Below, in pieces: positions 1 to 8,028 of a stretch of DNA of 58,488 nt; the first letter of the stretch is position 1; every line of letters begins with the position of its first letter. The DNA comes from a virus, in IMG/VR virus record IMGVR_UViG_3300032605_001675, positions 1-58,488 of that record; one strand, written 5' to 3'. The notes beneath the pieces were generated by a model. It saw only the letters and a program-made list of their open reading frames with translations, was not told the DNA's origin and did not search any database. A program made the translations under genes and the position numbers.

Positions 1-357
1 GTTTCGGAAGCTCACTTCTACTTTCTCCAAGGTTGTGAAACCTAAATGGATTAGCATATTCTGAATGATTGAGTGAAAAGCTGAACCGACCTGGAAGGTC
101 ATTGCGAGTGTTGGACTGATTCGTTCTTCTTGTAATAGGGGCCTCCATTCGGGGTGGAACTTATAATAGAGTTTTAGTTCTCCGGCTTCAATATCACTAC
201 TAGGGTGATACATATTGTCGAATACTCTAGGATAATTAAAAATCTTTACTGGATACTCATCGGGTACAAAGTCACCCTTCATTAGTGCCTGCTCCAAGTA
301 TGGAGTAATAGGCTCTTGACTCTGATAACTGGCCAGAGTTCTTTCTAGGAAACTCAC
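1..357 (-). CDS. PD-(D/E)XK-family nuclease (RecB/Cas4-like), C-terminus outside window
   Basis: Partial gene running off the left edge; 119 residues are visible. The start is a GTG at 357, preceded by a purine-rich AAGAAGGA ribosome site. The visible part has the layout seen at the N-terminus of RecB/Cas4-like exonucleases: a YHPSS segment, a YYK...HPEW stretch, then G-S-A-F-H about 20 residues before an E-V-S-F motif, where the family has its first catalytic His and Glu. The catalytic D and ExK motifs would lie outside the window. Position downstream of recA and next to another nuclease suggests recombination or DNA end processing. Family call moderate. Confidence 0.55.
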   Translation of the reverse strand, partial: MSFLERTLASYQSQEPITPYLEQALMKGDFVPDEYPVKIFNYPRVFDNMYHPSSDIEAGELKLYYKFHPEWRPLLQEERISPTLAMTFQVGSAFHSIIQNMLIHLGFTTLEKVEVSFRN

Positions 358-449
358 TTGTCCTTCTTCTTCCTTCTCATAGTAATCTCAGTTACAATTG
401 TAGTACCAACTATCATAAAGATCAAGTCAATAAACTTATTTGCTAGCAT
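354..449 (-). CDS. 31-residue single-span membrane mini-protein
   Basis: Small reading frame whose ATG overlaps the end of the upstream membrane gene and whose TGA overlaps the GTG of the downstream nuclease gene. It encodes one hydrophobic stretch of about 17 residues followed by a strongly basic tail (RRKKKDK), the usual inside-positive signature. No homology recognised. The overlap pattern at both ends matches that of accepted genes here, which is the main support. Confidence 0.4.
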   Translation of the reverse strand: MLANKFIDLIFMIVGTTIVTEITMRRKKKDK

Positions 450-651
450 CTTTTCTCCAGTGTAGAAAGCTCTTGATATAAGCGGCACTATAGAGTATTA
501 CAGCAAAGATAAATCCATACTGATGAGTAGTAACGGCATAGATGGTCCAGAGGGTTTCACTTAACATTAAGATGAACCAACCCCAGATGTTCTTTTTACC
601 TACTACATAAATACCCAGGGAACCAATAATTGCTAGAGTCCAACTCCACAT
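436..651 (-). CDS. Small two-span membrane protein
   Basis: 71 residues with hydrophobic segments at about 4-18 and 22-58 and a conserved-looking KKNIWGWFI turn between them, followed by a short basic C-terminus. This Trp-rich layout resembles small membrane proteins common in actinophages whose role is not established. Its TAA/ATG junction with the upstream nuclease gene suggests translational coupling. A holin or accessory membrane role is possible, but nothing in the sequence decides this. Confidence 0.6.
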   Translation of the reverse strand: MWSWTLAIIGSLGIYVVGKKNIWGWFILMLSETLWTIYAVTTHQYGFIFAVILYSAAYIKSFLHWRKDASK

Positions 652-1073
652 TAATTTTCTAGTTCCTTGAGTCTTAGATAGTCAGCATACAGTTCCAAGA
701 AGTCATCTTTATCAAGAACCACTACATCGAGTTCTACGGGAAGAGTTTCTGGAGTGTTTTCTCTTTCACCCCATTCGGTCATCTCAATAGTAGGACCATA
801 TAGTCTTACAGCAAGGACCGGACGACTCAACCAACTTTTATTCTGGGCATGACTTTTAACAGTATTCCAAATAGTTTTCGTTATACTAAAAGATGAACTT
901 TGAGTGCTTTTACATTCTATCATGAACTCCATCCCCTGGAATTCGGCAGTCTGTAGATCAGCTTTCTCCCACTTGGCTCCAGAACCAATAGTTCTCTTGG
1001 CCTTGGGCCATTCTGCTTCGAGTTCACGCTCTTGACGTTGACTCATTTTAGTTTGGAACTTGCCCATGTTCAC
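651..1073 (-). CDS. PD-(D/E)XK-type nuclease, Holliday-junction-resolvase-like
   Basis: 140 residues. A GSGAKW.KADLQ segment (residues about 30-42) followed by FMIECKST (about 50-57) matches the D...ExK active-site layout of restriction-endonuclease-fold resolvases. A following SFSITK..W..V segment also fits the fold. The first codon is GTG at 1073; an ATG two codons later (1067) is an equally possible start and has the purine-rich AGAAAG upstream. Next to recA and the RecB-like gene, the likely role is branch resolution or DNA repair during phage recombination. The exact subfamily is not certain. Confidence 0.6.
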   Translation of the reverse strand: MNMGKFQTKMSQRQERELEAEWPKAKRTIGSGAKWEKADLQTAEFQGMEFMIECKSTQSSSFSITKTIWNTVKSHAQNKSWLSRPVLAVRLYGPTIEMTEWGERENTPETLPVELDVVVLDKDDFLELYADYLRLKELEN

Positions 1074-1221
1074 TTTCTATAAGTTTAATCCAACCCATTA
1101 CAACCTGGTAGGCATCATAACGACCATCATCATAGCTGTATAGTCCACGACCATGATGCTCTTTACGATAATTCTCGATGTTGCCGAGTGCCTTACCAAT
1201 TAGCTCTTTAAGCTCTTCCAT
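1048..1221 (-). CDS. 57-residue hypothetical protein
   Basis: Reading frame starting at an ATG that overlaps the recA stop (TAATG) and ending inside the start of the next nuclease gene. The product is acidic and helical at its N-terminus (MEELKELIGKAL) with a GRYDAYQVVMGWI segment later. No domain recognised. The TAATG coupling to recA and absence of any other gene in this interval support it as real. Confidence 0.55.
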   Translation of the reverse strand: MEELKELIGKALGNIENYRKEHHGRGLYSYDDGRYDAYQVVMGWIKLIESEHGQVPN

Positions 1222-2333
1222 TATACCTCTGCATCATGGATATCTTCACTACTATCCGTAATAGGACGACCAAAGTATTCATCATCTTGATCATTAAGAA
1301 CTAAAACATTACCATTCTTAATAGTATTGGTAATTTCTTGAGCAAATTCTTCTCCACGACCTTGACTCCAGATCTCTTCAAAGAAACTATCTCTACCCTG
1401 GGCCTTGATATCCTTCCAAGAGAACCATGCTCCTTGACGCTTGGCCACTCCAAGAAGAATACCCATTCGAGCTAGGTCTCTACGAGTATCAATACCCGGG
1501 TGATCTAGAGCAGTGCAGGGTTGATTGTAGAAGTCCGTCCAACCTTCACGGAAAGGGGGACCATAACTATTCTTAACGGTCTTCATAACTACAGGGTTAC
1601 CGACCTGGACATTTTCTCCATTGACCTTATCGAAGTATTTATCACTTCCGGGCCTTAGGTACATTCTAACACTCATAGCATGCTTAACGGCATTACCACC
1701 TGGAGTCATAGGACGATTATATCCGTCCATATCCTGACGAAGTTGGTTGAGATAGAATACAGTAACATCATATAGATTGGCCAATGGAGCAACTGTTTGA
1801 ACGTTTCTCTTCATAACGGCAGCATTACCACCAATCTTATCATTCTTATCGTTGAGCTCATTCATGGAGTGTTTGGTAGCTGCTCCACCCACTGAGTCCC
1901 AAACAATAGCACAGATTTGCTTGCTCTTGATTAATCGAACCATCATATCGGTTCCAGTTTCAGCATCTGGTGGCTGAACTACAATTAGACTCTCATCTAC
2001 CTTGAGTCCTAGTGCCTCTGCCCATTCGGGATTAAATCGGTGCTCCAGGTCAATAATGGCCACCATCTTTTCACCCTTGTAGTAGTCATAGCAATCCTTG
2101 AGTGCCATAAAAGCAAAACTACTCTTACCCGAGTGTTCCTTACCAAAGAATTCGATTAGCTTACCTTCAGGCCATCCACCCACAGCAAGAAGATAATCTA
2201 ATGCTGGAGAGAAAGTTGGAATTGCCTTAATCTTCTCAATATTATTACCTCTTAGTGCTAGAGGCTTACTACCTTCTGGTGTAAACTTATTGAGATCAGC
2301 AATAAGCTTATCCATTTCATCGCCACGGGCCAT
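1221..2333 (-). CDS. recA: RecA-family recombinase
   Basis: 370-residue strand-exchange ATPase, expected to form filaments on ssDNA during phage recombination and repair. Walker A is GKEHSGKS at residues 64-71, in place of the more usual GPESSGKT. A Walker B-like AIVWDSVGG lies near residue 145 and an FLNQLRQ-type segment with conserved Gln follows. Length is close to bacterial RecA (about 350). The ATG at 2333 has a good AAGGAAG ribosome site. The gene opens a repair run with two nucleases downstream and DNA polymerase III alpha upstream. Confidence 0.93.
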   Translation of the reverse strand: MARGDEMDKLIADLNKFTPEGSKPLALRGNNIEKIKAIPTFSPALDYLLAVGGWPEGKLIEFFGKEHSGKSSFAFMALKDCYDYYKGEKMVAIIDLEHRFNPEWAEALGLKVDESLIVVQPPDAETGTDMMVRLIKSKQICAIVWDSVGGAATKHSMNELNDKNDKIGGNAAVMKRNVQTVAPLANLYDVTVFYLNQLRQDMDGYNRPMTPGGNAVKHAMSVRMYLRPGSDKYFDKVNGENVQVGNPVVMKTVKNSYGPPFREGWTDFYNQPCTALDHPGIDTRRDLARMGILLGVAKRQGAWFSWKDIKAQGRDSFFEEIWSQGRGEEFAQEITNTIKNGNVLVLNDQDDEYFGRPITDSSEDIHDAEV

Positions 2334-2342
2334 GATCTTCCT

Positions 2343-2645
2343 TTATTTAGTTTCTAGTATTTTAGTGGTTTCTTCATTATTAATCAACTGACAGCATCCA
2401 TCACATTCGTGGACTCCGTCATCGTATCCTTGAATTACTCTATACTCATCTGGGTCTGGATGCCCAATTCCATGGGTACAGATTCGTTCCATAATTCCTC
2501 TATCATATCTCCAGATTTGAGGACGGTTTCTCATATGGTGGTCACTACGGTTGTGAATAGTGCAATACTCTCCAATACAGGTACCCTCTTCATGGACTCC
2601 TGCAAGTCTCATTGCACTATGCTCTAATTCGAAATACTTGCTCAT
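2343..2645 (-). CDS. Cys/His-rich hypothetical protein
   Basis: 100 residues with seven Cys and many His: CIGEYCTIHNRSDHH near residues 23-37, MERICTHGIGHPDPD around 52-66, and HECDGCC at 79-85. The pattern suggests one or two bound zinc ions. No named family recognised; similar small Cys/His proteins are common in phage genomes. Its ATG overlaps the stop of the preceding mini-gene (ATGA), part of a chain of four small Cys-rich genes between dnaE and recA. Confidence 0.65.
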   Translation of the reverse strand: MSKYFELEHSAMRLAGVHEEGTCIGEYCTIHNRSDHHMRNRPQIWRYDRGIMERICTHGIGHPDPDEYRVIQGYDDGVHECDGCCQLINNEETTKILETK

Positions 2646-2809
2646 TCTTCTTCAGGTTCGGCTATATAAGGGTGAAAGGGGTGACACTTTAAATCATAGT
2701 TAGTGGGGTTATTATGTACCCAAGTTCCACTAGTGCCTTGAATAATCTCTCGAATATCCCCTAGTTTACGCTTACAGTTTCTACAGTTGGCTTTCTTGTA
2801 TTCAGTCAT
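2642..2809 (-). CDS. 55-residue putative zinc-binding protein
   Basis: Starts at an ATG overlapping the previous gene's end and stops within the next start (ATGA). It has a CRNCKRK knuckle at residues 9-15 and a KCHPFHP segment near the C-terminus, enough for a single zinc site. No function recognised. Confidence 0.55.
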   Translation of the reverse strand: MTEYKKANCRNCKRKLGDIREIIQGTSGTWVHNNPTNYDLKCHPFHPYIAEPEEE

Positions 2810-2936
2810 CTTGTTTCTCCACTGGGTCAGTGAGTAAATCGATTAAAGGTTTAAGATCTTCATGCTTGTGTCTAATAAAGTCTATGGCTCTATGAAAGTA
2901 GACATTGCAACTACTACAGAAGTGCTTGAAACTCAT
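2802..2936 (-). CDS. 44-residue C2H2-like mini-protein
   Basis: Sequence begins MSFKHFCSSCNVYFHRAIDF and continues with a helix containing RHKHED, giving a C-x2-C-x4-H...H arrangement close to a classical zinc finger. It overlaps both neighbours by a few bases. Function unknown; DNA, RNA or protein binding are all possible. Confidence 0.55.
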   Translation of the reverse strand: MSFKHFCSSCNVYFHRAIDFIRHKHEDLKPLIDLLTDPVEKQDD

Positions 2937-3112
2937 GTTGAAACCTTGCCATTGCAACCCTTTTTAACACAGTGACCATCTAGTCTCTTATTGTGACTAC
3001 AAGGGTTGGACTCTTGAGGAATAAGTCGTTCCTTACAGTCCGGACAGAAGTAGCTATAGTAGGGTTTAAAGGTACCATATTCACTGGTTGTACCATGCTT
3101 ACAGACATCCAT
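2933..3112 (-). CDS. 59-residue double zinc-knuckle protein
   Basis: Its ATG overlaps the dnaE stop (TAATG). Cys/His pairs are CKH (4-6), FCPDCKERL (22-30), PCSHNKR (36-42) and HCVKKGCNG (46-54), consistent with two zinc sites. Coupling to dnaE suggests co-expression with the replication genes. No family recognised. Confidence 0.55.
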   Translation of the reverse strand: MDVCKHGTTSEYGTFKPYYSYFCPDCKERLIPQESNPCSHNKRLDGHCVKKGCNGKVST

Positions 3113-6100
3113 TATGCTTTCTCCTTAAGTAGGTCTAGTCTAAAGATATTTTTCAAACTCAATCCACTGGCCATCTTTTCAATCTCGAGAAGTACAGGAC
3201 TACCCACTTCAATCTGTTCTCCTACCCGCTTAAAGGTATCCGGAAAAGCTACAATCTGAATACTCTCATCCTTAGTAGAAGAACCTTCATCATCTTGGTC
3301 ATCATAGTCCTCGATCTCTGCTGAGCTACCCAAGGGAAGTTCAATCCAGAACTGGCACATAGGACTTCCAGGATTCTTACCACTCTTGGTTACAAGTGGC
3401 TTGATCTTGGTAATTAGTCCACCTACCATGGACTTTTCTCCAACAAACATCTGGTCTTCACCCGGGAAGGTATCTTCCTCGATTATGAGATTAATATAAT
3501 CTCCAAGAGGGTCGACACTAATAAGAGTACCCAGTAGTTCTCTCTCCCAAAGAGCTCTATTGCTAACGTCTTCTTGAAGATCAGCATAACAATCGAAAGC
3601 GTTAAGAGTGCCGTGGCAATGTTCACAATCATCTTTACAAACTCCATCTATGTTCTTAAAATCTTTACGAGCCTTCCAGTATTGGTAGAGTGCTGTTTTA
3701 GCATCTCCACACATACTATCGAATACTCCACACTTGATAAGAGAGATTGCTGCTCTCTTGTTGATCTTTTTACTAGGAACTCTAGCAACAAAGTCTTCCA
3801 TATTTTCGAATGGTCCTAGTTTGGCCAAGTCACTGGCTCCACTAGCAACAAACTTAACACTACTTAGACCATATCGAATACTACCACTCTTGGTTAAAGT
3901 ATAACTACTTCCACTTTCGTTAATGTCTGGACCTAGTACCGGAATACCCATTCTACGAGCTTCACGAGTATAGGTTACACTATCACTAGCATTAGTTCTA
4001 AAGAGTGCAGTCATGAACTCCTTAGGATAGTAGTGCTTTAGGTAGGCAGTCCAATAGGCCACCATGGCATATCCGTAACTATGACTCTTGTTAAATCCAT
4101 AGGTACCGAAGGCCTGCATCTCATCGAATACTTCGGCAGCAATAGTTCTACTTACACCTTGGGCAACACATCCATCGATAAAGATTACTCGTTCCTTCTT
4201 CATCTTATCAAATAGCATCTTACCCATGATCTTTCGAACACGGTCAGTTTCACTTAGAGAGTATCCAGCAAGTTCTACACAGGCCTGCATAATCTGCTCC
4301 TGGTATACAAAGGTACCATAAGTATTACCCAATACCTTTTCTAGGTTAGGGTGCTTATAGGTAACTCTTACTTTACCTTCACGCTTTCTCAAGTAGAGTT
4401 CTAGAAGGTTGAGACCGGTCTTGGCATCTTGACTTCTAGTAATACCCGGACGGCATACTGCAATCATGGTACTTAGGTCTTCAATACTTCTAGGTTCGAA
4501 TCTCTTGACCAATCCTCTTAGGTTACTGGTCTCAATCTGGAAACTACCAATATTAAATCCAGTACAGATCTCATCCCATACTTCAGAGTCATCATAATAC
4601 TTTTCCCATTCATACTGCCACTCATAGAAGTGAGGAAGAGCATCTGCTCCATGGTTTCGTTGAATAAGTTTAAAGGCATCCATTAAGGTACTTAGGGTTC
4701 TAAGACCCAGCATATCGATCTTAACAAATCCCAGACTCTCAACATCCCACATATCGAATTGGGTTCTAACATCACCATTCTTATAACGAAGAGGTAACCG
4801 ACCAATCAAACTATCTTTAGAGATTACCACTCCAGCAGCGTGAGCACTAGCATGACGAATGTGAGTTAGGAACTCGGGCATCATCTCGAATAGCTTGGGA
4901 TACTTAACCTTCCAGGGGGCTAGTTCCTTCTTATAGGCCGCCTCAACCTTATCCCAACCATAGTGACCTGCACCTTTATCCGCTATATTCCAGGTATCAT
5001 CAATGATATTACAGATCTTTTCAGTATCACCCTTATCAATAGCAAGGCCTCTACAAAGGTCTCTCATGGTCTGCTTTACACCTAGAGTATTTAGAGTACC
5101 AATACTAGCAATATTAAACTTACCATACTGCTGCTCTAGATGCTCTCGAACTAGATGACGCTCATAACGAGGGAAGTCAATATCAATGTCAGGGAGAGAA
5201 GCACGTTCGGGGTCGAGAAAACGTTCAAAGAGTAGTCCGGCTTTGAGGGGGTCGACCTCAGTAATATCCATACAGTAGGCAAGCAAACTACCACCAACAC
5301 TACCACGGCTAGGGCCGATAAGATAACCTTCATTCTTACTCCAAGTAATAATATCTTGTACGGTTAGGAAGTAACCGGGGAAACCTTGCTTACAGATAAT
5401 TTCCATCTCGTAATCCAAACGAGCACGATAACTATCTAGAAGGTTTTTATCAACATGAGGACGAATCTTTCTTTCGAATCCTTCATTAACTCTCTTGACC
5501 AGTTGCCTTTCGTCCATTTCTGGAGAGGCAAAGAATACAGGCATACTACGAGCTTCAGGAACTCTAGCATCTGCCTTAGCAGCAATCTCTGCTGTATTCT
5601 TAATGGCCTGATCTACAACACTCTCGGGAAGATAACTCAACCGTTCACGAGTTTCAGACTCACTAAAGATACAGAGTTGGTTAGGACCATATGAGAACCT
5701 ATCGGGGTCCTCCATATTCTTACCCATCTGTACTGCCGTCATTAGTTCATGAGCATACCACTGATCTGGTTCGGCATAGTGGGCATCACTTACGGCCAGT
5801 AGAGGTACAGAGAGATCATGAGCAATAGTAGCTATCTTTTCATTCCATCTATTACTCTCAGGACTTAGATAGGTGTGTAGTTCCAAGTAGAAGTTATCAC
5901 CAAAGAGAGCTTGTAAACGAGAGATTCGTTCAATAGACTTTTCTAGATTGGTACTAACATGCTTACCAATACAACCACCCATACACCCGCCGGTAACCAT
6001 TAGACCTTCAGAATACTTTTCTAATAGTTCCCAGTCGAAACGAGGATTACCATAGTAGCTACCTTCAATATAGGCCAAACTACTCAAGGCCCAAAGGTTC

Positions 6101-6399
6101 TCTAGACCTTTCTGGTTAAGGGCCACCATGGTCATATGATCATAGTTCTCACCCTTCTTACCATCTTTAACCCAACGGTCCTCGGTAAAGTAACCTTCCA
6201 TACCAAAGAGTGGCTTAATGCCTGCCTTATCGGCTTCTCTCTGGAGTCTTAGGTGGCCACTTACCTCACCGTGGTCAGTAATAGCAACTGAACCTTGGCC
6301 TAGATCTACTACTCGTTTTACCAATTGCTCTACGGTACTCAATCCATCAAGGAAAGAGTGCTCCGTATGAACATGGAGGTGGGTTAGATTATCACTCAT
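3112..6399 (-). CDS. dnaE: DNA polymerase III alpha subunit (family C)
   Basis: 1095-residue replicative polymerase. The N-terminal PHP domain starts with HLHVHTEHS (residues 8-16) and has ITDHGE at 40-45 and SDAHYAE at 204-210. The catalytic palm carries GPSRGSVGG (362-370) and the metal-binding PDIDIDF (403-409). The fingers hold YQEQIM and YGFNKSHSYGY. A C-terminal OB-like region (GGLITKIKP) precedes an acidic stretch. Length is near DnaE1-type enzymes (about 1160). A phage-encoded bacterial-type polymerase implies an own replisome; no beta-clamp or clamp loader is visible here, so host ones may be used. Confidence 0.97.
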   Translation of the reverse strand: MSDNLTHLHVHTEHSFLDGLSTVEQLVKRVVDLGQGSVAITDHGEVSGHLRLQREADKAGIKPLFGMEGYFTEDRWVKDGKKGENYDHMTMVALNQKGLENLWALSSLAYIEGSYYGNPRFDWELLEKYSEGLMVTGGCMGGCIGKHVSTNLEKSIERISRLQALFGDNFYLELHTYLSPESNRWNEKIATIAHDLSVPLLAVSDAHYAEPDQWYAHELMTAVQMGKNMEDPDRFSYGPNQLCIFSESETRERLSYLPESVVDQAIKNTAEIAAKADARVPEARSMPVFFASPEMDERQLVKRVNEGFERKIRPHVDKNLLDSYRARLDYEMEIICKQGFPGYFLTVQDIITWSKNEGYLIGPSRGSVGGSLLAYCMDITEVDPLKAGLLFERFLDPERASLPDIDIDFPRYERHLVREHLEQQYGKFNIASIGTLNTLGVKQTMRDLCRGLAIDKGDTEKICNIIDDTWNIADKGAGHYGWDKVEAAYKKELAPWKVKYPKLFEMMPEFLTHIRHASAHAAGVVISKDSLIGRLPLRYKNGDVRTQFDMWDVESLGFVKIDMLGLRTLSTLMDAFKLIQRNHGADALPHFYEWQYEWEKYYDDSEVWDEICTGFNIGSFQIETSNLRGLVKRFEPRSIEDLSTMIAVCRPGITRSQDAKTGLNLLELYLRKREGKVRVTYKHPNLEKVLGNTYGTFVYQEQIMQACVELAGYSLSETDRVRKIMGKMLFDKMKKERVIFIDGCVAQGVSRTIAAEVFDEMQAFGTYGFNKSHSYGYAMVAYWTAYLKHYYPKEFMTALFRTNASDSVTYTREARRMGIPVLGPDINESGSSYTLTKSGSIRYGLSSVKFVASGASDLAKLGPFENMEDFVARVPSKKINKRAAISLIKCGVFDSMCGDAKTALYQYWKARKDFKNIDGVCKDDCEHCHGTLNAFDCYADLQEDVSNRALWERELLGTLISVDPLGDYINLIIEEDTFPGEDQMFVGEKSMVGGLITKIKPLVTKSGKNPGSPMCQFWIELPLGSSAEIEDYDDQDDEGSSTKDESIQIVAFPDTFKRVGEQIEVGSPVLLEIEKMASGLSLKNIFRLDLLKEKA

Positions 6400-6520
6400 C
6401 TTCGGATGCCTTAATAGACTTACCGCAATCGTAACATTTGCCTATAAATCCATCTCGGGGTTCCGAGTATAGATCTACATCTCGGTGAGGACAACCTTTA
6501 ATTTCGGGTTCTAGTTTCAT
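6392..6520 (-). CDS. 42-residue zinc-ribbon-like protein
   Basis: Small frame ending inside the dnaE start. GCPHRDV and KCYDCGK give a C-x-H...C-x2-C site. It is preceded by a 20-base gap after the next upstream mini-gene. Function unknown. Confidence 0.5.
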   Translation of the reverse strand: MKLEPEIKGCPHRDVDLYSEPRDGFIGKCYDCGKSIKASEDE

Positions 6521-6540
6521 ATCTACTTACTAGTTTAGTA

Positions 6541-6696
6541 TTACTCTTTGGGGATATCAAGAGAATCTTGTTCTCTTTTTCTACGGCGTTCTTCTAGTCT
6601 TTGAACTACTTGGTAGTCAATAATACTGGCTACAATCTGATATAGTATCATACCAAAAAAGACGTGAAACCACATCTGATGGTAAATACTATTCAT
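6541..6696 (-). CDS. 51-residue single-span membrane protein with charged tail
   Basis: One hydrophobic segment (about residues 8-28) is followed by QRLEERRRKREQ, a charged helical tail likely cytoplasmic. The stop of groES lies two bases upstream of the ATG. No family recognised. Confidence 0.5.
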   Translation of the reverse strand: MNSIYHQMWFHVFFGMILYQIVASIIDYQVVQRLEERRRKREQDSLDIPKE

Positions 6697-6697
6697 A

Positions 6698-6988
6698 CTA
6701 CTCTTCTACAATAGCAAGAATGTGCTCGGCTAGGAATACTAGATACTCTTCACCATCAATCTCAATCTTTTGTGCTGCTCGTTGCTGGAACATTACACGG
6801 TCTCCTACAGAGATACCGGTAGGGATAGTTTCACCATTACCGGCCATCTTGCCAGGACCTACGGCAACTACAGTACCAATGTTAGGCATTTGAGTAGCAG
6901 TATCTGGGATAAAGAGTCCACTCTCGGTCTTTTCTTCTACTTCGGCTAGTTGTAGGATTACTTTATCGTTTAGTGCATTGAAGGACAT
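6698..6988 (-). CDS. groES: GroES co-chaperonin
   Basis: 96 residues, the usual Hsp10 length. It has the N-terminal LNDKVILQL strand, the mobile-loop segment EEKTESGLFIPDT (about 18-30), GTVVAVGPG (38-46), VGDRVMF (62-68) and a C-terminal LAEHILAIVEE. Phage co-chaperonins such as T4 gp31 cap host GroEL to fold capsid protein, and this one probably does the same because no GroEL is present in the window. Two strong inverted repeats lie in its untranslated leader. Confidence 0.95.
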   Translation of the reverse strand: MSFNALNDKVILQLAEVEEKTESGLFIPDTATQMPNIGTVVAVGPGKMAGNGETIPTGISVGDRVMFQQRAAQKIEIDGEEYLVFLAEHILAIVEE

Positions 6989-7012
6989 TATTTTCTTTCT
7001 TTAAATGGAGTC

Positions 7013-7055
7013 CGGTAGAGTATACCGCAGTGTCGGACCAAAATATACTCTACCG
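7013..7055 (-). promoter_or_regulatory. Stem-loop in groES leader
   Basis: A perfect 12-base inverted repeat: positions 7013-7024 pair with 7044-7055 around a 19-base loop. It lies about 25 bases upstream of the groES ATG on the transcribed strand. There is no clear T-run after it, so an RNA regulatory hairpin or processing site is as likely as a terminator. Confidence 0.6.
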
Positions 7056-7077
7056 AACCCAAACTTTAATTAGAACC

Positions 7078-7123
7078 CTAGTAAGGAGTGTCATCAAGAT
7101 TGGGTTGCCCCTCTCCTTACTAG
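7078..7123 (-). terminator. Stem-loop after SSB-like gene, possible terminator
   Basis: A perfect 11-base inverted repeat: 7078-7088 pair with 7113-7123 around a 24-base loop that itself contains GGGTTGCCC. It starts 12 bases after the stop of the SSB-like gene. It could end or attenuate the abundant SSB transcript before groES; the T-run is weak, so intrinsic termination is uncertain. Confidence 0.5.
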
Positions 7124-7134
7124 AGCTCTAAAAC

Positions 7135-7941
7135 TTATTGAAGCTTAGCTCGAAGACGATCTGCTGTGGTCTCTTCTTCCAGAGGAACATACTCGTCCTC
7201 AGCATACTCATCTTCTTCAAAACTATCTACAGTCTCAAAAGCCTCTACCTTAGGTTCGGCCTTGATTCCGTGTAGTTGAGCGGCATAGTATTCCTCACTA
7301 CCAATTCGGTTGAGGAAACCTTCAATGTCCGGAGTGAACTTAGCATAACGAGTATCAATATTCTCAATGGGCTTAGGGTCTAGAGCAAAGGCCATATAAG
7401 TGGTATCAGTACCAGCACCTTGACGCATGATCTCGATCTCACGGTCCTTAAGGCTACCATACTTCTCGGAGATAACAGCAATCTGGTTCCAGAAGTTACG
7501 CATACCCTGGGAAACAATTCCCACATATGGCTTCTTCTTAGTAACGGTCTTACCATTCTCTTCGGTTTCATAGGTACTAACTACATCACGGTAACCGGTT
7601 AGCTTCTTGGTACCATCTTCTTGGACTTCATAGACTTCTTCACGAAGAACTGCTACACCATAACCAACATCACGTCGGTAGGTCTTCTCGGCACAAAGTT
7701 CACAAGCAGCATCAAATGCCTGTCGGCAAACAAATGTCTTGGTCTTTCCATCGTGGGAGGGAACATTTTCGTGAACTGGAACAACAAAGATGTCGTTTGC
7801 ATCAGTCAAGAAACGTACTGCCTTGGTTTCTCCACCCTTCCAGTAGAACCAATTGGTCTCTACATAGTCCTTTGGAGTACTACGATTTTGGGAACGCTCT
7901 AGGCTTTCCTTTACTGCTGACATGCCTTTTTTTAGTGCCAT
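7135..7941 (-). CDS. Putative ssDNA-binding protein (gp32-like)
   Basis: 268 residues. The N-terminus is basic and a central domain carries WFYWKGGETKAVRFL (about 31-45), a Cys pair in FVCRQAFDAACELC (about 70-83), and a long very acidic C-terminal tail (EEDEYAEDEYVPLEEE) of the kind SSBs use to bind partners. These features and the position among primase, helicase and polymerase genes suggest the replisome SSB. It has its own strong promoter (TTGATT-17-TATACT), expected for a protein needed in quantity. The family call rests on architecture, not on a diagnostic motif. Confidence 0.62.
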   Translation of the reverse strand: MALKKGMSAVKESLERSQNRSTPKDYVETNWFYWKGGETKAVRFLTDANDIFVVPVHENVPSHDGKTKTFVCRQAFDAACELCAEKTYRRDVGYGVAVLREEVYEVQEDGTKKLTGYRDVVSTYETEENGKTVTKKKPYVGIVSQGMRNFWNQIAVISEKYGSLKDREIEIMRQGAGTDTTYMAFALDPKPIENIDTRYAKFTPDIEGFLNRIGSEEYYAAQLHGIKAEPKVEAFETVDSFEEDEYAEDEYVPLEEETTADRLRAKLQ

Positions 7942-7999
7942 TTTAGTTTTCCTTTTAGTTTAGGTTTTGGTTTTATTTCGTGGCTTATAGCCGTATACT

Positions 8000-8028
8000 A
8001 GTATAAGTTCTTAATAGTTTTAAATCAA
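8000..8028 (-). promoter_or_regulatory. Sigma-70-type promoter for SSB-like gene
   Basis: On the minus strand TTGATT (8023-8028), 17-base spacer, TATACT (8000-8005). The -35 box contains the TGA stop codon of the primase gene. The -10 box is half of a perfect 12-base palindrome (7994-8005), a possible operator. The leader to the ATG is about 50 bases. Confidence 0.75.

Noticed and set aside
7013-7123. Origin of replication
   Set aside because: Only two separate inverted repeats; no iterons or extended A/T-rich unwinding region. Leader hairpins explain them better.
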